Source: Akkermansiaceae bacterium (GTDB lineage: Bacteria > Verrucomicrobiota > Verrucomicrobiia > Verrucomicrobiales > Akkermansiaceae). Taken from it: 64,000 bases of DNA. Shown here one piece after another: positions 52,622 to 60,825 of this stretch (the first letter of the stretch is position 1; each line of letters opens with the position of its first letter). The stretch covers positions 1,225,226 to 1,289,225 of the forward strand of contig CP059069.1 of assembly GCA_017798145.1 (NCBI GenBank). Direction: 5' to 3'. A program made the translations under genes and the position numbers. The notes beneath the pieces were generated by a model that saw only the letters and a program-made list of their open reading frames with translations, was not told the origin of the DNA and searched no databases.

Positions 52622-53800
52622 ATGCAGATGTCAGGGGAAACGAAGACGGCAAGGCTGAAGACAGGCAATGCGCTATTGCTGCTGGCCGCGCTCATCATCG
52701 TCATCGCCGGCCTGCGCGAGGCGAAGTCTTTCTTCCTGCCCGTCCTCATCGCTTTTTTCCTGGCCACAATCAGCTTCCCTTTGCTGAGTTTCCTCCGCAA
52801 GAAAAAGGTGCCGCGGGCCATCGCTGTGCTACTCACCGTTGCTGTTGACTTCGTTTTCCTGGCTGCGCTCGGTGTCCTCGCGGTCACCCTCATCGGCGAT
52901 CTCCAGGAGAAATGGAACAGCCGCTATGCATCCGAGTTTTCAAGCCAGATCCGGGTGGCATCCGGCTCCCTTGCGAACAAGCTGAGCGGATACGGCATAC
53001 CGGATGCCCAGGATAAGATCAACGAGGTGGTCAACAACAATGTCGCCAATCTCCAGAACATCCGCTTCGAGAAAATCTGGGATGTCGGCACCGGAGTGCT
53101 CGGCCAGGTCGTCGGTTTTTTCGGCACGTCCCTCATCACCCTGATCCTGACGGTATTCATGCTAAGCGAGGCGCGCATGTTCGGCCGCCGCCTTGAGGCC
53201 ATCAGCCTAGCCAGGGGTCCCAACCTGGCGCGCATGCTGAGCGCCACCCAGGACATCCAGAGATTCCTCGCAATCAAGACCGCCGTAAGCCTGCTCACGG
53301 GGATTCTTGCGGGATTCCTCTGCTGGATCGCCGACCTCGATTTCTTCATCCTCTGGGGCATACTCGCGTTTTTCTTCAACTTCATCCCGGTCATCGGCTC
53401 CATCATAGCGGGTGTCCCGCCAACCATACTCGCCCTCCTCGTCGCGGGAGTGCCCAACGCCGTGCTCGTCGCGGGCGGCTACCTCCTCATCAACAACTTC
53501 CTCGGAAACTTCGTGGAGCCGATGCTTGTCGGCAGGCGCTTCGGCATCTCCACTCTTGTGGTCGTCATCTCCGTGCTCTTCTGGGGCTGGGTCTGGGGAC
53601 CGCTCGGAATGCTGCTCGCCGTGCCTCTGACGATGGTTCTCAAGGTCATCCTGGAAGGCAGCGATGAGTTCCGCTGGATCGGGATCGCCATCTCCGCAGA
53701 ACAGCCTGCCGGGACGGCGGAGAAAAAACTGCTTGAGGTGACGCCACCGGCGCAGGCATCGGCGCAGGAACCTCCCGCCGTGGAGGCGAAAAGAGCATAG
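52622..53800 (+). CDS. AI-2E family transporter (PerM-like)
   Basis: The product is about 392 residues if started at the ATG at 52622; ATGs at 52577 and 52628 are alternatives. It has seven to eight membrane helices with the AI-2E exporter layout: FFLPVLIAFFLATISFPLLSFL, a cytoplasmic or periplasmic helical region, LILTVFMLSEAR, the long amphipathic stretch to IQRFLAIKTAVSLLTGILAG, and the signature FFFNFIPVIGSIIAGVPP, then NNFLGNFVEPMLVGRRFGIS. Members export small molecules such as autoinducer-2 or act as cation antiporters. ctaA follows after eight bases. Confidence 0.87.
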   Translation: MQMSGETKTARLKTGNALLLLAALIIVIAGLREAKSFFLPVLIAFFLATISFPLLSFLRKKKVPRAIAVLLTVAVDFVFLAALGVLAVTLIGDLQEKWNSRYASEFSSQIRVASGSLANKLSGYGIPDAQDKINEVVNNNVANLQNIRFEKIWDVGTGVLGQVVGFFGTSLITLILTVFMLSEARMFGRRLEAISLARGPNLARMLSATQDIQRFLAIKTAVSLLTGILAGFLCWIADLDFFILWGILAFFFNFIPVIGSIIAGVPPTILALLVAGVPNAVLVAGGYLLINNFLGNFVEPMLVGRRFGISTLVVVISVLFWGWVWGPLGMLLAVPLTMVLKVILEGSDEFRWIGIAISAEQPAGTAEKKLLEVTPPAQASAQEPPAVEAKRA

Positions 53801-53808
53801 CCGCCCAG

Positions 53809-54828
53809 ATGAAAGCACCCAGCTACCAGAGCCTCGCGATCGCCGCACTCGCATCCGTCCTCACCCTGATTTTCATCGGTGCCATCGTCCGCGTCTCGGG
53901 CGCAGGCATGGGCTGCCCGGATTGGCCCACCTGCTGGGGGCTGCTCATCCCGCCAACCAGCGTGGAGCAGGTCGATTTCGACCGACTGCCGGTCGAGAAA
54001 TTCCAGAAAAAAGCGGAAGGATTGGGGCGCGATCCGAGCACGATCACCCGCGAATCCTTGCGCAGGGATTTCAACCCGAGGCATGTCTGGACAGAATTCC
54101 TCAACCGTCTCAGCGCACTGCCCGTCGGGTTTTTCACGCTTGCGACATTCATCGCATCCTTCGGCCAGCGAAAAAGGCGGCCGCATGTTTTCTGGCTTTC
54201 CTTCGCCGCGCTGCTGCTCGTCCTGGCGAATGCCTGGATGGGCGCAAGGGTGGTTTTCAGTGGCATTTCCCCCGGCATCCTCAGCATACACCTGGCCTTG
54301 GCGATGCTGCTGATCTGCGTCCTCACCTATTGCGTCTGGGCTGGGACTGAGAAGCCCAGGAAACTGGAAATGTCCGCAAACGCAAGGCTCGCCAGGCTTT
54401 CCGTCGCCCTCCTGCTGCTTGCGGTGGTTGCGGAGGGTATCATGGGCTCGCAGATCAGGGAAATGACGGACGAGCTTTCCAAGGCTCACCTCGATTCCCC
54501 CCGCGCGACCTGGATCGGCGAACTGGAGGGGAGCACCATCTACCTGATCCACCGCAGCTTCTCCTGGGCCATCCTGATCGGAACCGCCTACGCCTTTTTC
54601 CTCGCGAAAAAGAGCCAACCCGGCGGCGTCACTCCATGCCAGATCGGTGTCATGGCCATTGTCATCGCCCAGATGGTGCTAGGTCTCGTCATGGCCCAGA
54701 TCCATATCTACTCCTGGGTGCAAGTCCTCCATGTCGGCCTAGCCGCACTGCTCCTCAGCCTGGTTTTCCGGTGGCTGCTGCTTGTCCCCGACGGAAAACG
54801 CCCGCTTGCCATGACAAGCGGGCGCTGA
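53809..54828 (+). CDS. ctaA: Haem A synthase (COX15/CtaA)
   Basis: Haem A synthase oxidises the methyl group of haem O to give haem A for cytochrome oxidase. The 339-residue protein has eight membrane helices in two four-helix halves. It shows GAIVRVSGAGMGCPDWPTCWG with the family's Cys pair, HVWTEFLNRLSALPVGFF with the first haem-ligand His and the conserved Glu, ILSIHLALAML, YLIHRSFSWAIL and LQVLHVGLAALL-type His in the second half. It fits the SCO/DUF420 cluster near 34000 functionally. The last ten codons overlap a terminator of the opposite strand. Confidence 0.92.
   Translation: MKAPSYQSLAIAALASVLTLIFIGAIVRVSGAGMGCPDWPTCWGLLIPPTSVEQVDFDRLPVEKFQKKAEGLGRDPSTITRESLRRDFNPRHVWTEFLNRLSALPVGFFTLATFIASFGQRKRRPHVFWLSFAALLLVLANAWMGARVVFSGISPGILSIHLALAMLLICVLTYCVWAGTEKPRKLEMSANARLARLSVALLLLAVVAEGIMGSQIREMTDELSKAHLDSPRATWIGELEGSTIYLIHRSFSWAILIGTAYAFFLAKKSQPGGVTPCQIGVMAIVIAQMVLGLVMAQIHIYSWVQVLHVGLAALLLSLVFRWLLLVPDGKRPLAMTSGR
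54799..54824 (-). terminator. Rho-independent terminator of the minus-strand lipoprotein gene
   Basis: CGCCCGCTTG and CAAGCGGGCG form a perfect 10-base-pair stem with a 6-base loop. On the minus strand it is followed at once by TTTT and lies 30 bases after the lipoprotein stop at 54854. It is embedded in the 3' end of ctaA. Confidence 0.72.
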
Positions 54829-54853
54829 GATTTCGGCGGTTTCGCCGGATCGC

Positions 54854-55798
54854 TCAGCCTTCGCCAAGCCCGCGGATCTCCCGACCCTCGCCGCGTCCCG
54901 AGTCCGGCCTGGCTCCCCTGCCTCCGCCGGGGCTTTCACCCCTTCTCTCGAACTGCGGAGCCGCCTGTGGAGCCGGCGCGACGGATCTTTGCGGAGCGGC
55001 CGGGCGATCGCCGAAGGCACTGCCGCTACCCGCCCCCTGATCCCTCGAAAAAGCGGGATTCATGGAAGGTGCGGAACCACCACGGCCGGAGCCCCCAAAA
55101 CCCCGGCTGGCACCGCTGCTCTCGCGGCTCCCGAAATCCGGGCGGGTGAATCCGCCAGGCTGCGTGGAACCACCTCGGCTGAAATCTCCGCTGCGGCTTG
55201 GGAAAGCGCTGGATGAGGATGATCTCCTGTCGTCATAGGCGGGGCGCTGGATGCCGCTCCCGTAGTAGGAGCCCGAGACGCCCCTGCGGCCTCCATCCGA
55301 CGAGCGCTGATGCATCCAATCGCTGTTGTTGTAGCCCCTCTGGTCGCGACCCGGGCTTGTCACGCTGACGTTGCTTGACCAGGAGCGGCCCAGGGAACGG
55401 TAGCGTTCGCTGCGGTTCTGGTAATTGGTCAGCGTGTAGCTGCGCACAGTGCTAGGCGGCGGGCAGTAACTGCTGCCCCTCGACCAACCGTGTGGATGCG
55501 GTGCTCCGACCACGTAGCGCGGACGGTAGCCGATGGGGTAATAGCCGTACAGGTGGGGATCGTAGTAGCAGCGGCGGGTGTAATCGTAATAGGCTCCCGC
55601 ATAGGGGTCGTAGCCCCATCGCGGACTGCCGGTGCTCACGAAGTAGGAGGTGGAAAAACTGCTCCCACCGTAGCCATAGCCTGCCCCATAGCCCCCGCCG
55701 TAGCTGGATGAGTAATAGGGATCGTAGGCGCAGGACGATACGGCGAGGGCGGAAATCCCTGCCACGAAACCAAACAGCACGATTCGATTCATTTTCAT
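54854..55798 (-). CDS. Tyr/Gly/Ser-rich lipoprotein
   Basis: From the ATG at 55798 the product is 314 residues. It has a signal peptide with lipobox ALAVSSC (Cys near residue 22) and then a low-complexity Tyr/Gly/Ser-rich head (YGGGYGAGYGYGGSSF). A middle part holds YDPHLYGYYPIGYRPRYVVG, and a long disordered Ser/Gly/Arg/Pro-rich tail follows. Such composition fits a surface- or periplasm-exposed lipoprotein. I do not recognise a domain. A terminator on its strand follows the stop. Confidence 0.65.
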   Translation of the reverse strand: MKMNRIVLFGFVAGISALAVSSCAYDPYYSSSYGGGYGAGYGYGGSSFSTSYFVSTGSPRWGYDPYAGAYYDYTRRCYYDPHLYGYYPIGYRPRYVVGAPHPHGWSRGSSYCPPPSTVRSYTLTNYQNRSERYRSLGRSWSSNVSVTSPGRDQRGYNNSDWMHQRSSDGGRRGVSGSYYGSGIQRPAYDDRRSSSSSAFPSRSGDFSRGGSTQPGGFTRPDFGSRESSGASRGFGGSGRGGSAPSMNPAFSRDQGAGSGSAFGDRPAAPQRSVAPAPQAAPQFERRGESPGGGRGARPDSGRGEGREIRGLGEG

Positions 55799-56047
55799 AA
55801 CGCAAGCTTGGACTGCCCGCGCGTTCTGTCCATTCAACATTTCTGCGGAAAAATTTCGGGAGCCGCGCCGCATCAGCCGCCGCCCCTGGCAAGCGGTGCA
55901 TGAAATGATGCAGACAATGGGCGATGCGTCCTGGCGGGCTGCGTGGGATGCAGGCCGGCATTCCCCGTAAAACGGCCTCCCACAGCTTTTCCAAGTTTTA
56001 CTGTTTGAAGTTGGCGGTTTGACCCTATCCTTCCCCCCAGAGAAGCA

Positions 56048-58405
56048 ATGGCCAGACGCAAGCAACAGAGCAACAAACCGCGCGAGAAGGCGCCCGCCAG
56101 GGGCGGATCGCCCAATCCCCTCTCGCTGCTATTGCTCTGGCCCTTCCACCTTTTCCTGGCGCTGACAAAGGGCATGTCGCCAGTCACCCGTCTGTTCGCC
56201 CGGCTTTGCGGGATACCGGTGATCGCAGGGCTCTGTTTCCTCGCCGTCCTCGCCTTCATTTACGGCATCCGCTCCACACGCTACGACCTCAACCGCATCA
56301 ACCGGATGCCGGAGCGCACCATCATCCTCGACCGCCAAGGCACCGAGATCGGTCGCATCCACGGCGAGAAACGCGAGATCGTCCCGCTCAAGGAGGTCTC
56401 GGAAAATTTTCGCAAGGCCATACTCGCCCGCGAGGACGAGCGCTTCTACTCCCACGGTGCCGTCGATCTCATCGGCATAGGCCGCGCTGTCCTTGCGAAC
56501 CTCAAGGGCAAGCGCGAGGGAGCCTCCACCATCACCCAACAGCTGGCCTCCGATGTCTTCCAGCTCAAGGCCGGCGAGCAGCGCGGGGAACTCCTCAAGC
56601 AGCTCGACAGGAAATGCCTGGAGATCGCCATCGCCTTCCGCATCAACGCAGCCCTCGACAAAGACCGCATCCTCGAGGCCTACATCAACCAGATCAACTG
56701 GGGCCGCCAGATCAAGGGCGTCGGTGAGGCATCGCGCATCTACTTCGAGAAACACCCCTCCCAGCTCACCCTCTCCGAGTCCGCCCTCCTCGCCGGAATC
56801 GTCCGCGGCCCGGATGCCTACAATCCTTTCAGCTCGATGGAGAAAGCGGAGCGCGAGCGCAACACCACCCTCGCCCGCATGGTCGCAGCGGGAAAAATTT
56901 CCCAGACGGAAGCCGATGCGGCGAAGGCGGAACCCATCAAGGTGCGCCCTGCATGGCGACGCGCCTACCAACAATCCTACGCGATGGACGCAATCCGCCG
57001 CGACCTCGAGATCATCCTTGAAAAGGAAAACATCCAGCTCGGCGGCCTGACCATCGTCACCACCATCGACCAACGCCTGCAGACCGTCGCCGAGGAGGCG
57101 CTCGACAAAAAATTGCGCGAAACCGAGCGCCTTTCCGGTTACCCGCACCAGACCCGCGCCGCATGGCAGAACTTTCCCGCGGAGAACCGCAAGGAGCCGG
57201 AATACATCCAGGGCTCCGCCGTGCTCATTGAGAACCGCACCGGCGCAGTTCTCGCCCTCGTCGGTGGGCGGGATGCGAACGAATCCCAGTTCAACCGCGC
57301 CATCCAGGCGCGCCGCCAGATCGGCTCCATCTTCAAGCCATTCGTCTATCTCGCGGCCTTCGACAAAGGCCTGCGCCCCTCCACCATGATTTCCGACGGC
57401 CCCATCCAGCGCGGCGAGATCAAGGGAGCGCCGACATGGCGGCCTAACAATTCCGACGGGAAATTCGGCGGCATGAACCCCGTATCCTACGGCCTCATCC
57501 GCTCCCGCAACACCATGTCGGTCCGCGTCGGAAACTACGCGGGAGTTTCCAAGGTGAAGGAAGTCTCCCGCGCCGCCGGCTTCGGCACCGCCATGCCGGA
57601 AACGCCATCCTCCTTCCTCGGCTCCTGGGAGGCCACGCCGTGGGAGGTCGCCACCGCCTACACGATTTTCCCCAACGACGGCAACCGCTACCGCCCCTTC
57701 CTCGTCTCCGAGATCAAGGATCGCAACGGCAACATCCTCTACACCACCCCTCCGCTCCCCTACCAGGCGGCCAACAGCGGCTCGGCATGGTCGGTTTCCA
57801 AAATCCTCGAACAGGTCGCCACCTCCGGAACCGCCGCCTCGATCAAACGCCTCGGCTTCACCAAGGACGCCGCCGGCAAAACGGGAACCACCAACGACTT
57901 CAAGGACGCATGGTTCGCAGGCTACACCTCGAACCTCACCTGTGCGGTGTGGGTCGGCTTCGACCAACCCAAGAAAACAATCCAGGGCGGCTACGGCTCC
58001 ACCCTGTCCCTGCCGGTATGGGTCGATATCATGAAAACCGCCGACCGCCTCGACTACAAGGCGGGCGAACTCCACTCGAACATAGCCCTCACAACTGTCT
58101 CCGTTTGCAGGCTCTCCGGGAAACGCTCCACCGCAGGCTGCGATGCGGCAGGCACCTCCTACTCGGAAAATTTGCCGGCTGACACCGCGCCCTCCTCCTC
58201 GGATCTCTGTCCCATCCACCCCGCCCGCGCCGTTCCGGTCTCGGAAAACATCCCCTCACCGCGCAACAACTCTCCAAACCCTCCCCGCGCACAGCCCATC
58301 CGCGAAGACCCTCCCCCCCTCCGAGCCCAACCGGTGCGCGAAGCGCCCCCGCTGCGCGCACAACCCGTCGAAGAAACTCCGCTCCGCGCACAGCCGGTTG
58401 ACTAG
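56048..58405 (+). CDS. Class A penicillin-binding protein (PBP1A-type)
   Basis: The enzyme polymerises and cross-links peptidoglycan. The 785-residue product has a basic cytoplasmic head, one membrane helix (about residues 57-76) and a GT51 transglycosylase domain with catalytic Glu129 in ILAREDERFYSHG and GASTITQQL. The transpeptidase domain has nucleophile Ser427 in GSIFKPF, Ser486-x-Asn488, and Lys611-Thr-Gly in GKTGTTND. The C-terminus is a disordered tail that ends in four RAQP repeats of shrinking length (residues 747-785). It stands alone upstream of the type II secretion genes. Confidence 0.93.
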   Translation: MARRKQQSNKPREKAPARGGSPNPLSLLLLWPFHLFLALTKGMSPVTRLFARLCGIPVIAGLCFLAVLAFIYGIRSTRYDLNRINRMPERTIILDRQGTEIGRIHGEKREIVPLKEVSENFRKAILAREDERFYSHGAVDLIGIGRAVLANLKGKREGASTITQQLASDVFQLKAGEQRGELLKQLDRKCLEIAIAFRINAALDKDRILEAYINQINWGRQIKGVGEASRIYFEKHPSQLTLSESALLAGIVRGPDAYNPFSSMEKAERERNTTLARMVAAGKISQTEADAAKAEPIKVRPAWRRAYQQSYAMDAIRRDLEIILEKENIQLGGLTIVTTIDQRLQTVAEEALDKKLRETERLSGYPHQTRAAWQNFPAENRKEPEYIQGSAVLIENRTGAVLALVGGRDANESQFNRAIQARRQIGSIFKPFVYLAAFDKGLRPSTMISDGPIQRGEIKGAPTWRPNNSDGKFGGMNPVSYGLIRSRNTMSVRVGNYAGVSKVKEVSRAAGFGTAMPETPSSFLGSWEATPWEVATAYTIFPNDGNRYRPFLVSEIKDRNGNILYTTPPLPYQAANSGSAWSVSKILEQVATSGTAASIKRLGFTKDAAGKTGTTNDFKDAWFAGYTSNLTCAVWVGFDQPKKTIQGGYGSTLSLPVWVDIMKTADRLDYKAGELHSNIALTTVSVCRLSGKRSTAGCDAAGTSYSENLPADTAPSSSDLCPIHPARAVPVSENIPSPRNNSPNPPRAQPIREDPPPLRAQPVREAPPLRAQPVEETPLRAQPVD
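58286..58402 (+). repeat. Shrinking RAQP repeats in the PBP tail
   Basis: Four units start with Arg-Ala-Gln-Pro-Ile/Val at 12-, 11- and 10-residue spacing: RAQPIREDPPPL, RAQPVREAPPL, RAQPVEETPL and RAQPVD, then the stop codon. Confidence 0.85.
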
Positions 58406-58460
58406 GCCAACCCATTTCCAGACAATTTAACCCAACAACGGCATTTACCTCCAAACCACC

Positions 58461-58910
58461 ATGAAAACCGGAAGATCCAAAATCCAACATCAAACATCCA
58501 ACACCTCTCCCAGGGGCTTCACGCTCCTGGAAATCGTCATCGTGCTCGGCATCATAGCAGTCATCCTCGGCGGCTCCATCGCCATGCTCGGCAAACTGGG
58601 TGATGGTGCGAAAGTCCAGCGCGTTGACGGCGACTTCAAGAACATCGAGTCCGCCGTGCGTTCCTACGCCATGCTCGCGGGCAACCCGCCAACCACCTCC
58701 CAGGGGCTCGAGGCGCTCTTCGTGAAACCCACCAGCCCCCCCGTCCCAAAACGCTGGGCCAGCGCAGGGAAAGGCGTGCCGCTCGACCCATGGGGTGTCC
58801 CTTACCAATACCGCAACCCCGGCAAGATCGATGCCTCCACCTTTGAGATCTACACCAACGGACCAGACAAGCAGCCAGGCACCGATGATGACATGTCCTC
58901 CCAGGAATAA
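58461..58910 (+). CDS. gspG: Type II secretion major pseudopilin GspG
   Basis: GspG is the main subunit of the periplasmic pseudopilus that drives type II secretion. The 149-residue product has a class III signal, PRG-FTLLEIVIVLGIIA, with cleavage after Gly19 and Glu24 at mature position 5. The GspG tail follows: YAMLAGNPPTTSQGLEALF, PLDPWGVPYQYRNPG and NGPDKQPGTDDD with its calcium-binding acidic residues. The pre-cleavage leader of 19 residues is long for this family (5-10 is usual) and is largely encoded by a heptamer repeat. It opens the gspGHIJKLM run. Confidence 0.93.
   Translation: MKTGRSKIQHQTSNTSPRGFTLLEIVIVLGIIAVILGGSIAMLGKLGDGAKVQRVDGDFKNIESAVRSYAMLAGNPPTTSQGLEALFVKPTSPPVPKRWASAGKGVPLDPWGVPYQYRNPGKIDASTFEIYTNGPDKQPGTDDDMSSQE
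58475..58502 (+). repeat. Heptamer repeat inside the gspG leader
   Basis: ATCCAAA, ATCCAAC, ATCAAAC and ATCCAAC are four tandem 7-base units, translated as part of residues 5-14 of the pre-pilin leader. Confidence 0.85.
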
Positions 58911-59451
58911 GCCGCCAGCGGGCTTCACCCTCATCGAGATAGTCATCGCACTGATGATCGTTGCGCTGATCACCGGCGGCTCCATCGCCGCGATGCTCGC
59001 CAACTCCTCGGAGCGCAAGCTCGGCAACGCCTCCGGCGAGATCGAGCTTCTCGCCAAGAAAGCCCGCACCGCATCCATCCTCAACCAGACACCCTACGCC
59101 ATCGAGTTCCACGCCGGCTTCGTACGGCTGCTGCCCTTTTCCCAAGCCTCGGAAAACGAGCGCACCACCGCCCTCGGGAACTCCATCGGCGGCGAGGCCG
59201 TGGCGCAGGGAAACCGCCGCGCCGTCCGCCAGGAAATCTCGATAGACCCCGACATCTCCCTCAGCGTCCGCCGCTGGAACACCACCGATTTCATCAAGCC
59301 AAGTGACTCTTTCATCCCCGTCTGGCGCTTCGATCCCGACGGCCTTTCCGAACCGATCACCGTCCGCCTCACCCTAGGCAACAGCTACGCCCAGGACACC
59401 TACCATCCTCTCACCGCCACCATCGCCGAGTCCGAGCTGGAGGCGAACTGA
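58888..59451 (+). CDS. gspH: Type II secretion minor pseudopilin GspH
   Basis: The product is 187 residues from the ATG at 58888 (58885 is also ATG). It has a pre-pilin signal PPAG-FTLIEIVIALMIVALI with cleavage after Gly12, Glu at mature position 5, and a body typical of GspH: GEIELLAKKARTASILNQTPYAIEFH, then a beta-rich C-terminal half with IPVWRFDPDGLSEPITVRL. It starts inside the 3' end of gspG. GspH is part of the minor pseudopilin tip complex. Confidence 0.82.
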   Translation: MTCPPRNKPPAGFTLIEIVIALMIVALITGGSIAAMLANSSERKLGNASGEIELLAKKARTASILNQTPYAIEFHAGFVRLLPFSQASENERTTALGNSIGGEAVAQGNRRAVRQEISIDPDISLSVRRWNTTDFIKPSDSFIPVWRFDPDGLSEPITVRLTLGNSYAQDTYHPLTATIAESELEAN

Positions 59452-59455
59452 GGGG

Positions 59456-59935
59456 ATGGTTAAACGTCAGAAGTTATTTGTTATCTGTGATCCATCGCCC
59501 ATCCGTTTTCCTCAATCGTTGAAAGTTGACTGTTCCAGCCCCAGGCAAACCAAAGGCTTCCTCCTTCTTGAGGTCGTCCTCGCGCTCGGCGTTTTCGCGA
59601 TCGCCTGCACCGGGCTGACCGTCGCCTTCCACCGCATGGCGGATGCCGCGCGGCTCGCCCAGAGCGAGCTTCGCATCACCCGCATCCTGGATTCCGCGCT
59701 CACCGAGCAGCTTTCCTATCCCACGCTCGAGGAGGGCGTCACCCAGATCCCGGTCGAGGGCACGGACATCGAGCTCGATGTCGAGATCCTCCCCATCGAA
59801 GACCTCGAGAACCAGGACGGCGAGCTGCTCCAGCAGATGTTCCACATCACCGTCACCGCGAACTGGTTTGAGAACGGCGCATGGCAATCCCGCTCCGTGG
59901 AAACATGGCGCTACAACCTGATGTACCAGCCATGA
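59456..59935 (+). CDS. gspI: Type II secretion minor pseudopilin GspI
   Basis: The 159-residue product has the pre-pilin site QTKG-FLLLEVVLALGVFAIA with cleavage after Gly34 and Glu at mature position 5. The body is short (ARLAQSELRITRILDSALTEQL, then VTANWFENGAWQSRSVETWRY). The ATG at 59456 follows a GAGGGG ribosome binding site but gives a 34-residue leader, far longer than usual. The leader is encoded by two short heptamer repeats. A TTG at 59519 would give a 13-residue leader. Confidence 0.82.
   Translation: MVKRQKLFVICDPSPIRFPQSLKVDCSSPRQTKGFLLLEVVLALGVFAIACTGLTVAFHRMADAARLAQSELRITRILDSALTEQLSYPTLEEGVTQIPVEGTDIELDVEILPIEDLENQDGELLQQMFHITVTANWFENGAWQSRSVETWRYNLMYQP
59473..59493 (+). repeat. 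Heptamer repeat in the gspI leader, first block
   Basis: GTTATTT, GTTATCT and GTGATCC are tandem 7-base units within the translated leader. Confidence 0.65.
59519..59532 (+). repeat. Heptamer repeat in the gspI leader, second block
   Basis: TTGAAAG and TTGACTG form a two-unit heptamer followed by TTCC, 38 bases after the first block. The word resembles those before the genes at 41688 and 61865. Confidence 0.5.
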
Positions 59936-60825
59936 GAGGGATTTTGGACATGAAGAGATTTGATATTCGGGCAAGAAAGCGAGTTCGTTTCTTGTCTTGC
60001 CGAATCTCCCAATCTCCCAATCACCCGATCATCCCTTCCGCGAGGCACGCCTTCACCCTTCTGGAGCTGGTCATCGCACTGCTCCTCATCGCACTGCTGG
60101 CAGGTATGATTTTCACCACCTCCAACGCCTCACTCACGCTCGGCAGGAACGTGATCCGGACCCAGAACGAGGAGATGCTGCACCAGGCGTTTTTCGATTT
60201 CCTGGAAAACCGCATTTCAGCCCTGCCGGGGAACACCCGCATGGAGATGACCGTGGAGGATGCAGGCTCGCATTACCTCACGGATCTCACCCTCCAGGAC
60301 GTGCCGCTTTCCTTCACCTGGGGCGGAAGCGAACGCACCGCAAAAGCCATACGCCTTTCCACCGTGAAGCGCCGCTCCGGCTATCTCGACATCGTCCTTA
60401 GCTACTACGAGAACGAGATCATCGAGCCGGATTCATCGGAAACAGCCGGCGGGGGCTTCGCATCATCGGCCGTACCGGAAGAACCTTTCGCCGAGATCAT
60501 ACTCCTCACTGATGTCGCATACTTCGAGTGGCGCGTGCTCGACGGCAGGACGATGGAATACCAATACGACTGGGATCTCCCCGGCCGCCTCCCCCTCCAG
60601 ATGGAGTTGACCTGCGCCTTCGGTGCGCAAGGCGAGGAAATCCGCCAGGTCTTCTGGATCCCGCCCCGCCAGAATCCCGAGATCTTCATGCGCCAGCTCC
60701 AACAAGGCCAGGGCGGTGGCGGCCAAAACCCCGGCCAACCGGCAACACCCGGCAACCCCGCAACACCCGGCAACCCCGCAACACCCGGCAACCCGGAAAT
60801 CATCATCAAACCTCCCGGCAGATGA
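59932..60825 (+). CDS. gspJ: Type II secretion minor pseudopilin GspJ
   Basis: The 297-residue product overlaps the gspI stop (ATGA). Its pre-pilin site is RHA-FTLLELVIALLLIALLAG with Ala40 instead of Gly at position -1 and Glu45 at mature position 5. The body (NEEMLHQAFFDFLENRIS, EIILLTDVAYFEWRVLDG, LPLQMELTCAFG) fits GspJ. The 40-residue leader is very long and partly encoded by an octamer repeat. The C-terminus ends in a three-fold PATPGN repeat. The next gene overlaps by four bases. Confidence 0.83.
   Translation: MRGILDMKRFDIRARKRVRFLSCRISQSPNHPIIPSARHAFTLLELVIALLLIALLAGMIFTTSNASLTLGRNVIRTQNEEMLHQAFFDFLENRISALPGNTRMEMTVEDAGSHYLTDLTLQDVPLSFTWGGSERTAKAIRLSTVKRRSGYLDIVLSYYENEIIEPDSSETAGGGFASSAVPEEPFAEIILLTDVAYFEWRVLDGRTMEYQYDWDLPGRLPLQMELTCAFGAQGEEIRQVFWIPPRQNPEIFMRQLQQGQGGGGQNPGQPATPGNPATPGNPATPGNPEIIIKPPGR
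60003..60034 (+). repeat. Octamer repeat inside the gspJ leader
   Basis: AATCTCCC, AATCTCCC, AATCACCC and GATCATCC stand in tandem; the first two are identical. They encode part of the pre-pilin leader. Confidence 0.85.
60743..60796 (+). repeat. 18-base tandem repeat at the gspJ 3' end
   Basis: Three copies of an 18-base unit starting CAACACCCGG (two identical, the third with one base changed near its end) encode the PATPGN repeats of the GspJ tail. Confidence 0.9.

Noticed and set aside
56129-58219. A 696-codon open frame antisense to the penicillin-binding protein
   Set aside because: The plus-strand frame has all the PBP motifs. The antisense frame is open because of strong G/C third-position bias and its translation has no recognisable domain.
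58475-58502. CRISPR-like array
   Set aside because: The repeated units are 7-8 bases with no spacers, far from the 24-40-base repeats and unique spacers of CRISPR arrays, and no cas gene is present.
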